DNA from: Eubacteriales bacterium
Lineage (GTDB): Bacteria; Bacillota; Clostridia; Lachnospirales; Lachnospiraceae
Direction: 5' to 3'
Assembly: GCA_030524545.1 (NCBI GenBank)
Contig: JAUNGM010000002.1
Coordinates: forward strand, 185,121-249,120
DNA: 64,000 bases
Within the stretch, counting starts at the first letter, position 1, and each line of letters starts with the position of its first letter. The notes beneath the pieces are model-generated. The model was not told the origin of the DNA and did not search any database. It worked only from the letters and a program-made list of their open reading frames with translations. Shown here piece after piece: positions 26,186 through 35,643 of this stretch. Both the position numbers and the translations under genes were made by a program.

Positions 26186-27733
26186 ATGAGCAAAAAACCA
26201 ACCGTTTTAATGATCCTTGACGGATACGGACTGAACGAAAAGCATGAAGCTAACGCTGTATATGAAGCCAATACTCCTGTAATGGACAAGTTAATGGCAG
26301 AATATCCATTTGTAAAAGGCTATGCAAGCGGACTGGCTGTAGGCCTTCCGGACGGACAGATGGGTAATTCTGAGGTAGGACATCTGAACATGGGTGCCGG
26401 CCGTATCGTATATCAGGAGCTTACCAGAATCACCAAAGAAATCGAAGACGGCGATTTCTTTGAGAACGAAGCCCTTCTTACTGCTATGAAGAATGCCAAA
26501 GAAAACAATTCTTCCATCCACTTTATGGGACTGCTTTCTGACGGCGGTGTTCACAGCCACAATACCCATCTTTACGGCTTACTGGAAATGGCTAAGAGAG
26601 AGGGCCTTGAAAAAGTTTACGTACATTGCTTCCTGGATGGCCGTGATACACCTCCGGCATCCGGCAAGGGCTATATTGAAGAACTTCAGGCTAAGATGAA
26701 AGAAATCGGTGTTGGCGAGATCGGCGTTGTTTCCGGCCGTTACTATGCAATGGATCGTGACAACCGCTGGGATCGTGTGGAACTGGCTTACAAAGCCCTT
26801 ACCAAAGGTGAGGGAGTAAAGGGGACTGATGCAGCAGAAGCAGTACAGGCTTCTTATGATGATGGAAAGACCGACGAATTCGTTCTTCCGACTGTAATCG
26901 AAAAAGACGGCAAACCTGTGACGGTTGTTTCCGACAAAGACTCCGTGGTATTCTTTAACTTCCGTCCTGACCGTGCCCGTGAGATCACCAGAGCTTTTTG
27001 TGCAGATGAATTCCAGGGCTTTGCAAGAGAAAAGAAGCTGGATCTGACTTATGTATGCTTTACGGAGTATGACGACACCATCCCGAATAAGATCATTGCT
27101 TTCCATAAGGTACAGCTTCACAATACTTTCGGCGAATATCTGGCTGCTCACAATATGACGCAGGCACGTATTGCCGAGACAGAGAAATATGCACATGTAA
27201 CCTTCTTCTTTAACGGCGGTATTGAAGAGCCGAACAAGGGCGAAGACAGAATTCTTGTAAAATCTCCGAAGGTTGCAACCTATGACCTTCAGCCGGAAAT
27301 GAGTGCTCCGGGAGTTTGCGATAAGCTTGTGGAGGCTATCAAATCCGGTAAATATGACGTGATCATCATCAACTTTGCAAATCCGGATATGGTTGGGCAT
27401 ACCGGTGTAGAGGCAGCAGCGATCAAAGCTGTGGAAGCAGTTGATGAATGTGTGGGAAGAGCTGTGGAAGCACTTAAGGAAGTTGATGGTCAGATGTTCA
27501 TCTGTGCTGACCATGGAAATGCAGAGCAGCTTGTTGATTATGAGACTGGCGAACCGTTCACCGCACATACGACAAATCCGGTTCCGTTCATCCTGGTAAA
27601 TGCTGACCCGAAATATACACTTCGTGAGAACGGATGCCTTGCTGATATTATCCCTACCCTGATCCAGTTAATGGGTATGGAACAGCCGGAAGAGATGACG
27701 GGCAAGTCTCTTTTAGTTGAAAAGGATGCCTGA
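26186..27733 (+). CDS. gpmI: 2,3-bisphosphoglycerate-independent phosphoglycerate mutase
   Basis: Interconverts 3- and 2-phosphoglycerate with two Mn2+ ions. The 515-residue length fits. It starts PTVLMILDGYGLNE; the phosphorylated serine is in GNSEVGHLNMGAGR near residue 62. Other metal ligands appear in NFANPDMVGHTG and CADHGNAEQ, and the substrate-binding inserted domain contains DGRDTPP and RYYAMDRDNRWDR. AAGGAGAG precedes the ATG. Together with gap, pgk and tpiA it gives most of lower glycolysis in 8.6 kb; enolase is not in the window. Confidence 0.98.
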   Translation: MSKKPTVLMILDGYGLNEKHEANAVYEANTPVMDKLMAEYPFVKGYASGLAVGLPDGQMGNSEVGHLNMGAGRIVYQELTRITKEIEDGDFFENEALLTAMKNAKENNSSIHFMGLLSDGGVHSHNTHLYGLLEMAKREGLEKVYVHCFLDGRDTPPASGKGYIEELQAKMKEIGVGEIGVVSGRYYAMDRDNRWDRVELAYKALTKGEGVKGTDAAEAVQASYDDGKTDEFVLPTVIEKDGKPVTVVSDKDSVVFFNFRPDRAREITRAFCADEFQGFAREKKLDLTYVCFTEYDDTIPNKIIAFHKVQLHNTFGEYLAAHNMTQARIAETEKYAHVTFFFNGGIEEPNKGEDRILVKSPKVATYDLQPEMSAPGVCDKLVEAIKSGKYDVIIINFANPDMVGHTGVEAAAIKAVEAVDECVGRAVEALKEVDGQMFICADHGNAEQLVDYETGEPFTAHTTNPVPFILVNADPKYTLRENGCLADIIPTLIQLMGMEQPEEMTGKSLLVEKDA

Positions 27734-27783
27734 AAAAAAGTCCGGCGTAACGCCGTTCCGGCAGAAAAATAGAAATTCGTGAT

Positions 27784-27828
27784 AATCACAAGAAAACCTC
27801 TGTGTAAGCAGGGGTTTTCTTGTGATTT
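27784..27828 (+). terminator. Terminator after gpmI
   Basis: AATCACAAGAAAACC pairs perfectly with GGTTTTCTTGTGATT, then TTC. The stem is at least 15 bp. Confidence 0.8.
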
Positions 27829-27859
27829 CAGAGAAAATAGCAGAAATAAAAATGAGGGC

Positions 27860-27888
27860 TTGAAACGTCAGATAGATTTTACTATAAT
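27860..27888 (+). promoter_or_regulatory. Promoter of the MATE gene
   Basis: TTGAAA (27860-27865), 17-base spacer, perfect TATAAT (27883-27888). Confidence 0.8.
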
Positions 27889-27928
27889 ACGCCTCGTACG
27901 GATTTTTTTAGTAATGGAGATGATTGGA

Positions 27929-29275
27929 ATGCAGACTGACATGACGGTTGGAAAACCGATGAAAATGATACTTAATTTTACAATTCCTGTCTTTATTGGA
28001 GGTGTATTTCAGCAGTTCTACAATATGATGGATGCTGTCATTGTTGGAAAATTTGTAGGGACAAAAGCACTGGCAGCGGTTGGAGCGACAGGGACGATCA
28101 TGTTTCTGATTCTTGGATTTCTGATGGGCCTGACGGCTGGTTTTACGGTGCTGACAGCTCAGAAATTCGGTGCAGGGAAGATGGATGAAATGCGTCAGAC
28201 TGTGGGAAATGCAGCTGTTCTGTCAATCATAGTATCCGTGGCAATGACTGCGGTGAGCATGATCTTTATGAAGAAACTGCTGATATTTATGAATACGCCG
28301 GAGGATATTTTTGATGGTGCTTATGCATACATAATGATCATCTGCGGAGGTATTTTTGCGCAGGTGCTTTATAATATTCTGGCAAGTATTTTAAGGGCTC
28401 TCGGCAACAGTAAGACACCCCTTTATTTCCTGATTTTTTCAGCGCTTTTGAATATTGTGCTGGACTTGGTATTTATTATTGTATTTCATATGGGAGTCTC
28501 AGGCGCTGCATGGGCTACTGTAATCTCTCAGGGAATATCGGGAATCCTTTGCCTGGTTTACATTGCGAAAGCTGTGCCGGAGCTTCATCTGAAAAAAGAC
28601 GACTGGAAGCTTCGGAGAAACATCACCAAAAATCAAATCAGTGTTGGTTTTCCAATGGGGATCCAGTATTCCATTACTGCAATCGGCACTATGATGGTGC
28701 AGACTGCTTTGAATATCCTTGGCTCTTATGCGGTGGCTGCATTTACGGCAGGTATTAAAATTGAAAATATCTTTTCTCAGGCATTTGTCGCCATCGGAAC
28801 GACTATGGCAACGTATAATGCCCAGAATATTGGCGCAGGGCGGCTTGACAGAGTTCGTGAAGGTTTCCGTTCGTCTCATGTGATAGGGGTGGCTTATGCA
28901 ATTATTACAGGAGTAGTTCTGATTTTATGGGGGAAATATTTTGCATATCTGTTTATTTCAGATAATGCGGCGGAAGTAGTTCCTATGGTGGATCTTTACC
29001 TGAAATGTGTCGGAGCGTTTTTTATTCCTCTTCATTTTGTCAATGATCTGCGAAACGGTATCCAGGGAATGGGGTATGGTTTTCTGCCCATGATGGCAGG
29101 TGTTGCAGAGCTTACGGGCAGAGGCGTAACAGCAATCGTTGCTGCAAAAAAGGAGAGTTTTTTTGTAGCATGTATGGCAAGTCCGATGGCATGGATTGTG
29201 GCAACAGCGCTGCTCGTTTTTATGTACTTTTATGTAATGAAAGATATGGAAAGGAAACTGGGAAGTAAACAATAG
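27929..29275 (+). CDS. MATE-family efflux transporter
   Basis: A 448-residue transporter with about 12 membrane helices in two MatE halves. Each half starts with the family pattern: NFTIPVFIGGVFQQFYNMMDAVIVGKFVG in the first, ISVGFPMGIQYSITAIGTMMVQ in the second (quoted here as family landmarks in two pieces). Such proteins export drugs or metabolites using Na+ or H+ gradients. ATG 27929 is chosen because GGAGA lies eight bases upstream and a perfect promoter lies at 27860-27888; earlier in-frame starts (27914 and GTG 27779) precede or overlap these signals. The substrate is unknown. Confidence 0.9.
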   Translation: MQTDMTVGKPMKMILNFTIPVFIGGVFQQFYNMMDAVIVGKFVGTKALAAVGATGTIMFLILGFLMGLTAGFTVLTAQKFGAGKMDEMRQTVGNAAVLSIIVSVAMTAVSMIFMKKLLIFMNTPEDIFDGAYAYIMIICGGIFAQVLYNILASILRALGNSKTPLYFLIFSALLNIVLDLVFIIVFHMGVSGAAWATVISQGISGILCLVYIAKAVPELHLKKDDWKLRRNITKNQISVGFPMGIQYSITAIGTMMVQTALNILGSYAVAAFTAGIKIENIFSQAFVAIGTTMATYNAQNIGAGRLDRVREGFRSSHVIGVAYAIITGVVLILWGKYFAYLFISDNAAEVVPMVDLYLKCVGAFFIPLHFVNDLRNGIQGMGYGFLPMMAGVAELTGRGVTAIVAAKKESFFVACMASPMAWIVATALLVFMYFYVMKDMERKLGSKQ

Positions 29276-29337
29276 TGTCCTGACGGATAAAAGGGAAAAT
29301 GACGGATACAATATGAAATAAAGATTGAGTTATAATT

Positions 29338-29390
29338 CAGCCATGCAAAAGAAACGAGCGAAGCGGTATCGAAATGCATGGCTGTCTTTC
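29338..29390 (+). terminator. Hairpin after the MATE gene
   Basis: CAGCCATGCA (29338-29347) pairs with TGCATGGCTG (29375-29384), followed by a broken T tract. The loop contains ACGAGCGAAGCGG. Confidence 0.65.
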
Positions 29391-29554
29391 TATATGGAAG
29401 TATAACGAAAATATTAAGCTTTTGTGAATAAGTGAAATATAGGTGCAAAATAAAAGAATTATGTTATAATGTAGTGGATATAGCAGATTTTTTGTAACGA
29501 TTCTTTTGGGGATAGTTACATATGGTACGCTTTTTTTTGAGGAGAGTATAGTAA

Positions 29555-31531
29555 ATGAGTAACAAAGTAAAGAGAAATCTTTTTTCTGAAGATGTGCCAA
29601 TTCAGGAAGACTTCGACGATGAAGATTTTGATGATGGAAAATCGGATGAAGAAAGCTTTGATGACGAAGAATTCGACGACATAGAGTATGACTCCGACGA
29701 GTCTGAAGACTATGACGAAGACTTCGATGAAGATGCGGATTATGACGAAGAATATTCCGAAGACGATGAAGACAGCGGCGGAGGAGATTACGAAGAGGAT
29801 TACGAAGAATATTCTGATGATGAAAGCTGCGAAGATTCTGAATATGACGAGGAGGAATTTTCTGAGGAGGATTCTGATACAGACGAATATGATGAGGAGA
29901 ATTCCGAGTTGGATGAGGACATGGAGGTCAGAATTGATGCGGCAATGTCCCGGATTGTTGCAGATATGGACAGAGAAGCGCAGACTGGCGGAGACGACAG
30001 GTCTGCAAGGCCATATCCTTCAGGAAAGTCAGGCAAATCTGCCCGGCCAAAACCGGTAGCCTATGTTCCGATAGATGAGGATGAACTGAACATGCCGGCT
30101 ATCCCGGCGAAGAAGAAACACAAAGGTCTCAGGATTACCGGAGTTGCGGCTATCATGGTGGTCGTTGCAGCAGGATGTGCCTATGGAGGAGTTTCCTATT
30201 ACTATTCTGACAAGTTCTTTGACGGAACTACAATCAACGGAATCGATTGTTCAAGAAAGACACCGTATGAAGTAGAGCAGTTGATTGCTGAAAATGTCGA
30301 AAATTATACGATTCAGGTTTCCTCCAGAAATCTGGAACCACAGGTTATCAGCGGCGATCAGATTGATTATAAGTATGTTTCTGATGGAGAGGTTCTGAAA
30401 CTCCTGAAGCAGCAGAAGCCATATGAATGGATTCGCGGTTTCTTTGAGGAAAAGAGCTATACCATTTCAGAGAATGTTACTTACAGTAAGGAATTGCTTC
30501 AGAATCAGGTGCTCCAGCTGAATTGTGCAAAGAAAGAGAATCAGGTTGCACCGGAGAATGCATATGTAGCCTTTGCAGATACTCAGTTTGAGATTATTCC
30601 GGAGACAGAAGGTAGCGAGCTGAATGTGAAGCAGGCTTATCAGATTTTGGATGAGGCAGTGGCAGGCAAGCAGGATTCCATAGACTTTGCAGGAAATTCT
30701 GATGCGTATGTCGCAGCAGCTGTGACGAGTGAAGATCCCGGACTTCAGGCAACGCTGAACGCCTGCAATAATTTTACGAAAGCCAGTATCACCTATACTT
30801 TCGGTGAGGAAACGGTGACTCTGGACGGCAGTACCATTAAGGACTGGCTTCAGTTTGACGAGAAGGGGCAGTATGTACAGGATGATGCATCCTTCCAGCA
30901 GCATATCAAGGATTATATTGCTCAGCTTGCAGCACAGTATGATACGGTGGGCACGGACAGAGCATTTAATACCACAAGCGGAAGAACCGTATATGTTTAT
31001 GGTTCTGCATATGGATGGAAGATTGATCAGGATGCAGAGGCCGCCCAGCTTACGCAGGAAATACAGTCAGGTACACAGACCACAAGAGATCCGGTGTATT
31101 CTATGACCGCCAATTCACGCGGGTATAACGACCTTGGCAATACTTATATTGAAGTGGATATGTCTGATCAGCATATGTATTATTACCAGAATGGTGCGAT
31201 TATTTTTGAATCTGATATCGTTTCCGGTAATATGAGTTATAGTGACCGTCAGACACCGCCCGGTATTTTTACCCTGTATTACAAAAAGAGCCCGGATGTT
31301 TTAAAAGGTGAAATAGGACCGGATGGCAAACCTGAATATGAAACACCTGTACAATATTGGATGCCATTCAATGTCGGAATCGGATTCCATGATGCTTCCT
31401 GGCAGCCGTATTTCGGCGGGGATCGCTATCTGACCGGCGGTTCCCATGGATGTATTAATATGCCGCCTGGAAATGCAGCAGTACTTTATGATATTATTCA
31501 GTACGGTGTTCCGATTATCTGTTTCTACTAA
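29555..31531 (+). CDS. Membrane-anchored L,D-transpeptidase with long acidic cytoplasmic tail
   Basis: A 658-residue protein. Residues about 10-125 are almost only Asp, Glu, Ser and Tyr; a basic, Lys/Pro stretch follows (150-191); one membrane helix lies at about 192-212; then an extracytoplasmic peptidoglycan-binding-like region (PG_binding_4 type) and a C-terminal YkuD domain. The catalytic cysteine is in GGSHGCINMPPGNA. YkuD enzymes make 3-3 cross-links in peptidoglycan. The positive-inside Lys cluster places the acidic tail in the cytoplasm, which is unusual for an enzyme working outside. GAGGAG precedes the ATG; TATAAT at 29465-29470 is a likely -10. The gene downstream (24-base gap) encodes a small membrane protein. 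Confidence 0.9.
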   Translation: MSNKVKRNLFSEDVPIQEDFDDEDFDDGKSDEESFDDEEFDDIEYDSDESEDYDEDFDEDADYDEEYSEDDEDSGGGDYEEDYEEYSDDESCEDSEYDEEEFSEEDSDTDEYDEENSELDEDMEVRIDAAMSRIVADMDREAQTGGDDRSARPYPSGKSGKSARPKPVAYVPIDEDELNMPAIPAKKKHKGLRITGVAAIMVVVAAGCAYGGVSYYYSDKFFDGTTINGIDCSRKTPYEVEQLIAENVENYTIQVSSRNLEPQVISGDQIDYKYVSDGEVLKLLKQQKPYEWIRGFFEEKSYTISENVTYSKELLQNQVLQLNCAKKENQVAPENAYVAFADTQFEIIPETEGSELNVKQAYQILDEAVAGKQDSIDFAGNSDAYVAAAVTSEDPGLQATLNACNNFTKASITYTFGEETVTLDGSTIKDWLQFDEKGQYVQDDASFQQHIKDYIAQLAAQYDTVGTDRAFNTTSGRTVYVYGSAYGWKIDQDAEAAQLTQEIQSGTQTTRDPVYSMTANSRGYNDLGNTYIEVDMSDQHMYYYQNGAIIFESDIVSGNMSYSDRQTPPGIFTLYYKKSPDVLKGEIGPDGKPEYETPVQYWMPFNVGIGFHDASWQPYFGGDRYLTGGSHGCINMPPGNAAVLYDIIQYGVPIICFY

Positions 31532-31554
31532 AGAAGAAAGGTCTGTAATAAAAT

Positions 31555-31854
31555 ATGAATAACAGAACATTTGATTTTATCCTGGCTATCGGTTCAGTTG
31601 TGATTGGTATCCTGCTCCTGACCGGGAACGGCGGAATGTTTATGGGCGGGGGAAATGCCCAGAAGCGCAGCATCCAGTATGATCAGAAAAAGATGGAGCG
31701 GGCTTCCGGTATTGCACTGATTCTGGTAGGAATCGCAACAGGTATTGATTCCTATACAACAGGAGTTGCTGCTAAGATCGCATATACGGTTGTTTTGCTG
31801 ATTATCTTTATTGTATTGGTAGTATATTTCAGAACGAAGTGTAAAAAGAAATAA
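31555..31854 (+). CDS. Small membrane protein of unknown function
   Basis: A 99-residue protein with three likely membrane helices (residues about 7-27, 48-64 and 72-92), a Gly-rich GNGGMFMGGGN loop after the first and a basic end (RTKCKKK). It begins 24 bases after the L,D-transpeptidase gene and shares its terminator, so it is probably co-transcribed and may act in the envelope. No known family was recognised. The start follows AAGAAAGG-like bases, a weak ribosome binding site. Confidence 0.7.
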   Translation: MNNRTFDFILAIGSVVIGILLLTGNGGMFMGGGNAQKRSIQYDQKKMERASGIALILVGIATGIDSYTTGVAAKIAYTVVLLIIFIVLVVYFRTKCKKK

Positions 31855-31862
31855 CATTTATA

Positions 31863-31900
31863 GCAAAGGGAGCATGTTTCAAAAAACATGCTCCCTTTGC
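31863..31900. terminator. Bidirectional terminator
   Basis: GCAAAGGGAGCATGTTT pairs perfectly with AAACATGCTCCCTTTGC. It separates two convergent genes. Confidence 0.85.
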
Positions 31901-31918
31901 GTTATTGCAAGATAGTGA

Positions 31919-32548
31919 TTAATCATTGGAAAGGCACAGGGAAATCAGATCCCGGGGCTTTTGGATAGCAGCATAAGGAGACGTAACCTCTCCGAAGCCA
32001 TATTCTGCAAAAATAAAGGGAACTCCGGCCTCCTGACAGGCATGATAATCTCCCATGGTATCTCCTACATAAACGGGAGAAACCAGGTGATAATCCCGGA
32101 CAATTTTGCGGATGTTTGCTCCCTTAGCCATACCGGTATCTCCGGGACACAGATGGCCCTTAAAATATTTGCCGAATCCCGTGGCTTTCAGAAAAACTTC
32201 AATATAGCCTGCCTGACAGTTGCTCACGATAAATAAAGGATAGTGAGCGGATAATTCCTGCAGGGTTTCCTCAAGGCCCTCATAAAGAGGGGCGCATTGA
32301 ACGGAGAGCGCATCGTGCTCTGCCTGGCAGCATCCTTCAATCAGCCGAAGCTGTTCTTCTTCAGAAAAATCAGGGAACAATGCCCTGGCAATATCCGGTA
32401 AAAGCTGTCCGAACAGGGACATCAGCTTCTCCGAAGTTATTTCCATATCCATGTTTTCTTTGTGGCGGAGATAGTCCGTCCAGGCTTTGGCAACGATGTC
32501 CGTAGAATTCCATAGTGTGCCGTCAACATCAAAAATAATACTGTCCAT
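31919..32548 (-). CDS. HAD-superfamily hydrolase (phosphoglycolate phosphatase-like)
   Basis: A 209-residue haloacid dehalogenase-type phosphatase. Motif I is IIFDVDGTLWNS with the nucleophile Asp near residue 7; motif II is FIVSNCQ; motif III is the Lys in MAKGANI; motif IV is VYVGDTMGDYHACQEAG. The small helical cap between motifs I and II is of the C1 type, as in phosphoglycolate phosphatase and beta-phosphoglucomutase. The substrate is not known. It stands alone, convergent with the small membrane protein and divergent from sfsA. Confidence 0.85.
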   Translation of the reverse strand: MDSIIFDVDGTLWNSTDIVAKAWTDYLRHKENMDMEITSEKLMSLFGQLLPDIARALFPDFSEEEQLRLIEGCCQAEHDALSVQCAPLYEGLEETLQELSAHYPLFIVSNCQAGYIEVFLKATGFGKYFKGHLCPGDTGMAKGANIRKIVRDYHLVSPVYVGDTMGDYHACQEAGVPFIFAEYGFGEVTSPYAAIQKPRDLISLCLSND

Positions 32549-32709
32549 TAATTATCCGGTAACTGCCGTTTTATAAGTTCCTGAGGCAGTTACGAATCCT
32601 TTCTTAGTAATAAACACATACATAATAATTCTAAATGAAAAAACATGAAAAAGCAACTGTCTTTTTTTATATTTTCGTGTTATATTAAGAGCGTGAGGTT
32701 GATAACATT

Positions 32710-33408
32710 ATGAAATATGAAAAAATTACAGAAGGAAAATTTCTGGACAGACCCAACCGTTTTATTGCACATGTGGAAATAAACGGACATACGGAAACCG
32801 TCCATGTTAAGAATACAGGCAGATGCAGGGAACTTCTGGTTCCCGGGGTCTCGGTGATTCTTGAAGAGAGCAGCAATCCTGCCAGAAAGACGAAATATGA
32901 CCTGATCTGTGTAAATAAACAGGGCCGATGGAGCAATATGGATTCCCAGGTTCCTAACAAAGCTGCTAAAGAGTGGATTATGAGCGGCGGACTTTTTCCG
33001 GAGCCGGTGACTGTTCATACAGAGCGGAAATATGGGAATTCCCGTTTTGATCTTTATGTAGAATCGCCTCTGAGAAAAGCATTTATTGAGGTGAAGGGTG
33101 TGACGCTGGAAGAGCAGAATGTGGCCTGCTTTCCTGATGCACCGACCCTGCGGGGTGTCAAGCATGTAGAAGAGCTGGCAAAATGCCTGGAAGAGGGCTA
33201 TGAGGCATATCTGCTCTTTGTCATTCAGATGAAGGGAGTTACGAAATTTCAGCCCAATTGGGATACCCATAAGCAATTTGGGGAAACTCTTATGGAAGCA
33301 AAACGTAAAGGTGTGAAGCTTCTTGCCTATGACTGTCTGGTAACGGAGGATACCATGGAAATACGGGATCCGGTTGCCATTGATCTGGAGGAACCCTATG
33401 CTGAATGA
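32710..33408 (+). CDS. sfsA: DNA/RNA nuclease SfsA homologue
   Basis: A 232-residue protein of the SfsA family, named for a sugar-fermentation phenotype in E. coli and now linked to nuclease activity. The N-terminus has the OB-like region FLDRPNRFIAHVEINGH; the PD-(D/E)XK-like core is visible as SRFDLYVES and AFIEVKGVTLEE. GAGGT precedes the ATG. Its last 11 bases overlap mutY, whose ribosome binding site lies inside sfsA, so the two are translationally coupled. Confidence 0.9.
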   Translation: MKYEKITEGKFLDRPNRFIAHVEINGHTETVHVKNTGRCRELLVPGVSVILEESSNPARKTKYDLICVNKQGRWSNMDSQVPNKAAKEWIMSGGLFPEPVTVHTERKYGNSRFDLYVESPLRKAFIEVKGVTLEEQNVACFPDAPTLRGVKHVEELAKCLEEGYEAYLLFVIQMKGVTKFQPNWDTHKQFGETLMEAKRKGVKLLAYDCLVTEDTMEIRDPVAIDLEEPYAE

Positions 33409-34453
33409 AATTGTGAATCCTCTCCTTACATGGTACAGGGAGAATAAGCGGACACTGCCCTGGAGAGACAGGGATAATGCATATTATACCTGGGTCTCCG
33501 AAATCATGCTGCAGCAGACTCGTGTGGAGGCTGTGAAGCCGTATTTTGAACGTTTTATTTCGGAACTGCCGGATATTCCGGCTTTGGCTGCCTGCCCTGA
33601 GAAAAAGCTGATGAAGCTGTGGGAAGGCCTCGGATATTATAACCGTGTAAGAAACATGCAGCAGGCAGCGATCACGGTTACGGAAGAATATCATGGGAAA
33701 CTACCTGAATCCTTTGAGGCGCTTTTATCGTTAAAAGGAATAGGGAGTTATACGGCAGGGGCAATTGCCTCGATTGCATATGGTATTCCGGTTCCGGCAG
33801 TAGACGGGAATGTCCTCAGGGTAATATCCAGGATCACGGAAAGCCGCGAAGACATTATGAAGCAGTCTGTCCGCAAAAAGATGGAAAAAAATCTGCTTGC
33901 GGTCATGCCCAAGGATCGTCCCGGAGATTTTAATCAGGCGCTTATGGAGCTGGGAGCTGTTATCTGTGTACCAAACGGACCGGCCAGATGTGAAAACTGC
34001 CCTGTCAGCCATCTCTGTCTTGCCTTCCGAAACGGAACCGTACAGGAGCTTCCTGTAAAAGCTCCGAAAAAGGAACGGAAAATAGAAGAACGCACTGTTT
34101 TTGTGATTCAGGACGGAGAACGGACGGCGATTTCCAAACGTCCTGCCCGCGGACTGCTTGCAGGTCTGTATGAACTGCCAAATGTCCAGGGACACCTGGG
34201 GCCGGAGGAAGCTCTTGAAATTGTAAAAGGACTGCATCTGGAGCCTCTTCGTATTGAACCTCTGGAACCGGCGAAACATATTTTTTCCCATATAGAATGG
34301 AGAATGACAGCTTATCGGATCCGCGTATCATCCCTGGAAAAATACCATGGACGCAAGCTTATTTTTGTAGATAAAAAACAATCAGAGAAACAGTATGCAA
34401 TACCATCTGCATTTGGTGCATATGTAAGATATATGAAGGAGGAAAAGAAATGA
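33398..34453 (+). CDS. mutY: A/G-specific adenine glycosylase MutY
   Basis: Removes adenine mispaired with 8-oxoguanine. The 351-residue protein has WVSEIMLQQTRVEAVKPYF (catalytic Glu), the helix-hairpin-helix LLSLKGIGSYTAGAIASIAYG with VDGNVLRV (catalytic Asp), and the [4Fe-4S] cysteines in ICVPNGPARCENCPVSHLC. The C-terminal NUDIX-like domain that recognises 8-oxoG begins near residue 225 (TVFVIQDGERTAIS). ATG 33398 has GGAGGA five bases upstream; the in-frame ORF opens at 33374 within sfsA. The stop overlaps the next start (ATGA). Confidence 0.95.
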   Translation: MLNEIVNPLLTWYRENKRTLPWRDRDNAYYTWVSEIMLQQTRVEAVKPYFERFISELPDIPALAACPEKKLMKLWEGLGYYNRVRNMQQAAITVTEEYHGKLPESFEALLSLKGIGSYTAGAIASIAYGIPVPAVDGNVLRVISRITESREDIMKQSVRKKMEKNLLAVMPKDRPGDFNQALMELGAVICVPNGPARCENCPVSHLCLAFRNGTVQELPVKAPKKERKIEERTVFVIQDGERTAISKRPARGLLAGLYELPNVQGHLGPEEALEIVKGLHLEPLRIEPLEPAKHIFSHIEWRMTAYRIRVSSLEKYHGRKLIFVDKKQSEKQYAIPSAFGAYVRYMKEEKK

Positions 34454-35466
34454 AATTGTTAAGTATTGCCATTCCGTGCTACAACTCGGAGGCATATATG
34501 GAGAAATGTGTAGAGTCTCTGCTGGTGGGAGGAGAGGACGTAGAAATCCTGATCGTGGATGACGGGTCATCTGACAGAACAGCCGAGATTGCAGACAGTT
34601 ATGCAGAAAGATATCCTACCATTGTCAAAGCCATCCATCAGGAGAACGGAGGCCATGGAGAGGCAGTCAACGCCGGAATTCGAAATGCGACGGGCCTGTA
34701 TTTCAAAGTAGTGGACAGTGATGACTGGGTACACAGAGAATCCTATGAGAAGATTCTGCATACTCTGGAGGAATTGATCCGCGGGCCGAAGACAGTGGAT
34801 CTTCTGATCAGCAATTTTGTCTATGAGAAGCAGGGAGCACCCAGGAAAAAAGTCATGCAGTACCGTCACTGCCTTCCAAAGGATGAGATTTTTGGCTGGG
34901 ATGCCGTAAAGCATATGCCCAAGGGCAAATACCTCCTGATGCATTCCATGATTTACAGAACGAAGCTTCTTCACGAATGCGGGCTTGAACTGCCGAAGCA
35001 TACCTTTTATGTAGATAATCTGTTTGCATTTGAGCCGCTGCCTTATGTAAAAAATCTGTATTATCTGGATGTGAATTTTTACAGATATTTTATCGGACGT
35101 GATGACCAGTCTGTTAATGAAAAGGTTATGATCAAGAGAATTGATCAGCAGATACGCGTAAATAAGCTGATGGTGGATGCATTCCACAAATGCAGCTTTA
35201 CCAATAAACGTCTGCGCGCTTATATGGTAAGCTATCTGGATATCATCACAACTATCTCATCCATCATGCTTATCCGTTCCGGCACGGAGGAGGCGCTGGA
35301 AAAGAAGAAGGAGCTGCTGGCCTATATTAAAGAGCAGGATCGCTGGCTTTACAGGAAGCTGAGATTCAGCCTGCTTGGAAATGCCGCTAACCTTCCGGGC
35401 AGAGGCGGACGGAAGATGTTTGTGACAGGATATAAGATCGCACAGAAATTTTACGGATTTAATTAA
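34450..35466 (+). CDS. Glycosyltransferase family 2
   Basis: A 338-residue GT-A transferase. It starts SIAIPCYNSEAYMEKCVESL; VEILIVDDGSSDRTAEIA carries the nucleotide-binding Asp residues; VVDSDDWVHRESYEK is the metal-binding DxD-like motif. It has no membrane helix, so it should act in the cytoplasm on a nucleotide sugar, probably for an envelope polysaccharide. The start overlaps the mutY stop by four bases, and the three genes sfsA-mutY-GT2 form one coupled operon with no clear functional link. Confidence 0.88.
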   Translation: MKLLSIAIPCYNSEAYMEKCVESLLVGGEDVEILIVDDGSSDRTAEIADSYAERYPTIVKAIHQENGGHGEAVNAGIRNATGLYFKVVDSDDWVHRESYEKILHTLEELIRGPKTVDLLISNFVYEKQGAPRKKVMQYRHCLPKDEIFGWDAVKHMPKGKYLLMHSMIYRTKLLHECGLELPKHTFYVDNLFAFEPLPYVKNLYYLDVNFYRYFIGRDDQSVNEKVMIKRIDQQIRVNKLMVDAFHKCSFTNKRLRAYMVSYLDIITTISSIMLIRSGTEEALEKKKELLAYIKEQDRWLYRKLRFSLLGNAANLPGRGGRKMFVTGYKIAQKFYGFN

Positions 35467-35553
35467 TACAATGGATTTTAGCTGAACGGATTCTGACGGA
35501 ACAGGTTTAGATCGTTCCGCAGGTGTATCAGCAGTTTTATAATGGATAAAAAG

Positions 35554-35593
35554 AAAGAGGATTTTCCGGAATGATTCGGGAAATCCTCTTTTT
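35554..35593. terminator. Bidirectional terminator between GT2 and PAP2 genes
   Basis: AAAGAGGATTTTCC pairs with GGGAAATCCTCTTT and is followed by TT on the plus strand; the mirror A tract serves the minus strand. Confidence 0.82.
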
Positions 35594-35643
35594 GATAGAG
35601 GGCAGGAGAGAAGCGCTTAGCGAGCTTCCTCCTCTGCCGGAGT

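Noticed and set aside
26579-27568. 329-codon minus-strand ORF opposite gpmI
   Set aside because: It is a shadow of a highly codon-biased gene; its protein is Cys/His/Phe-rich without any domain.
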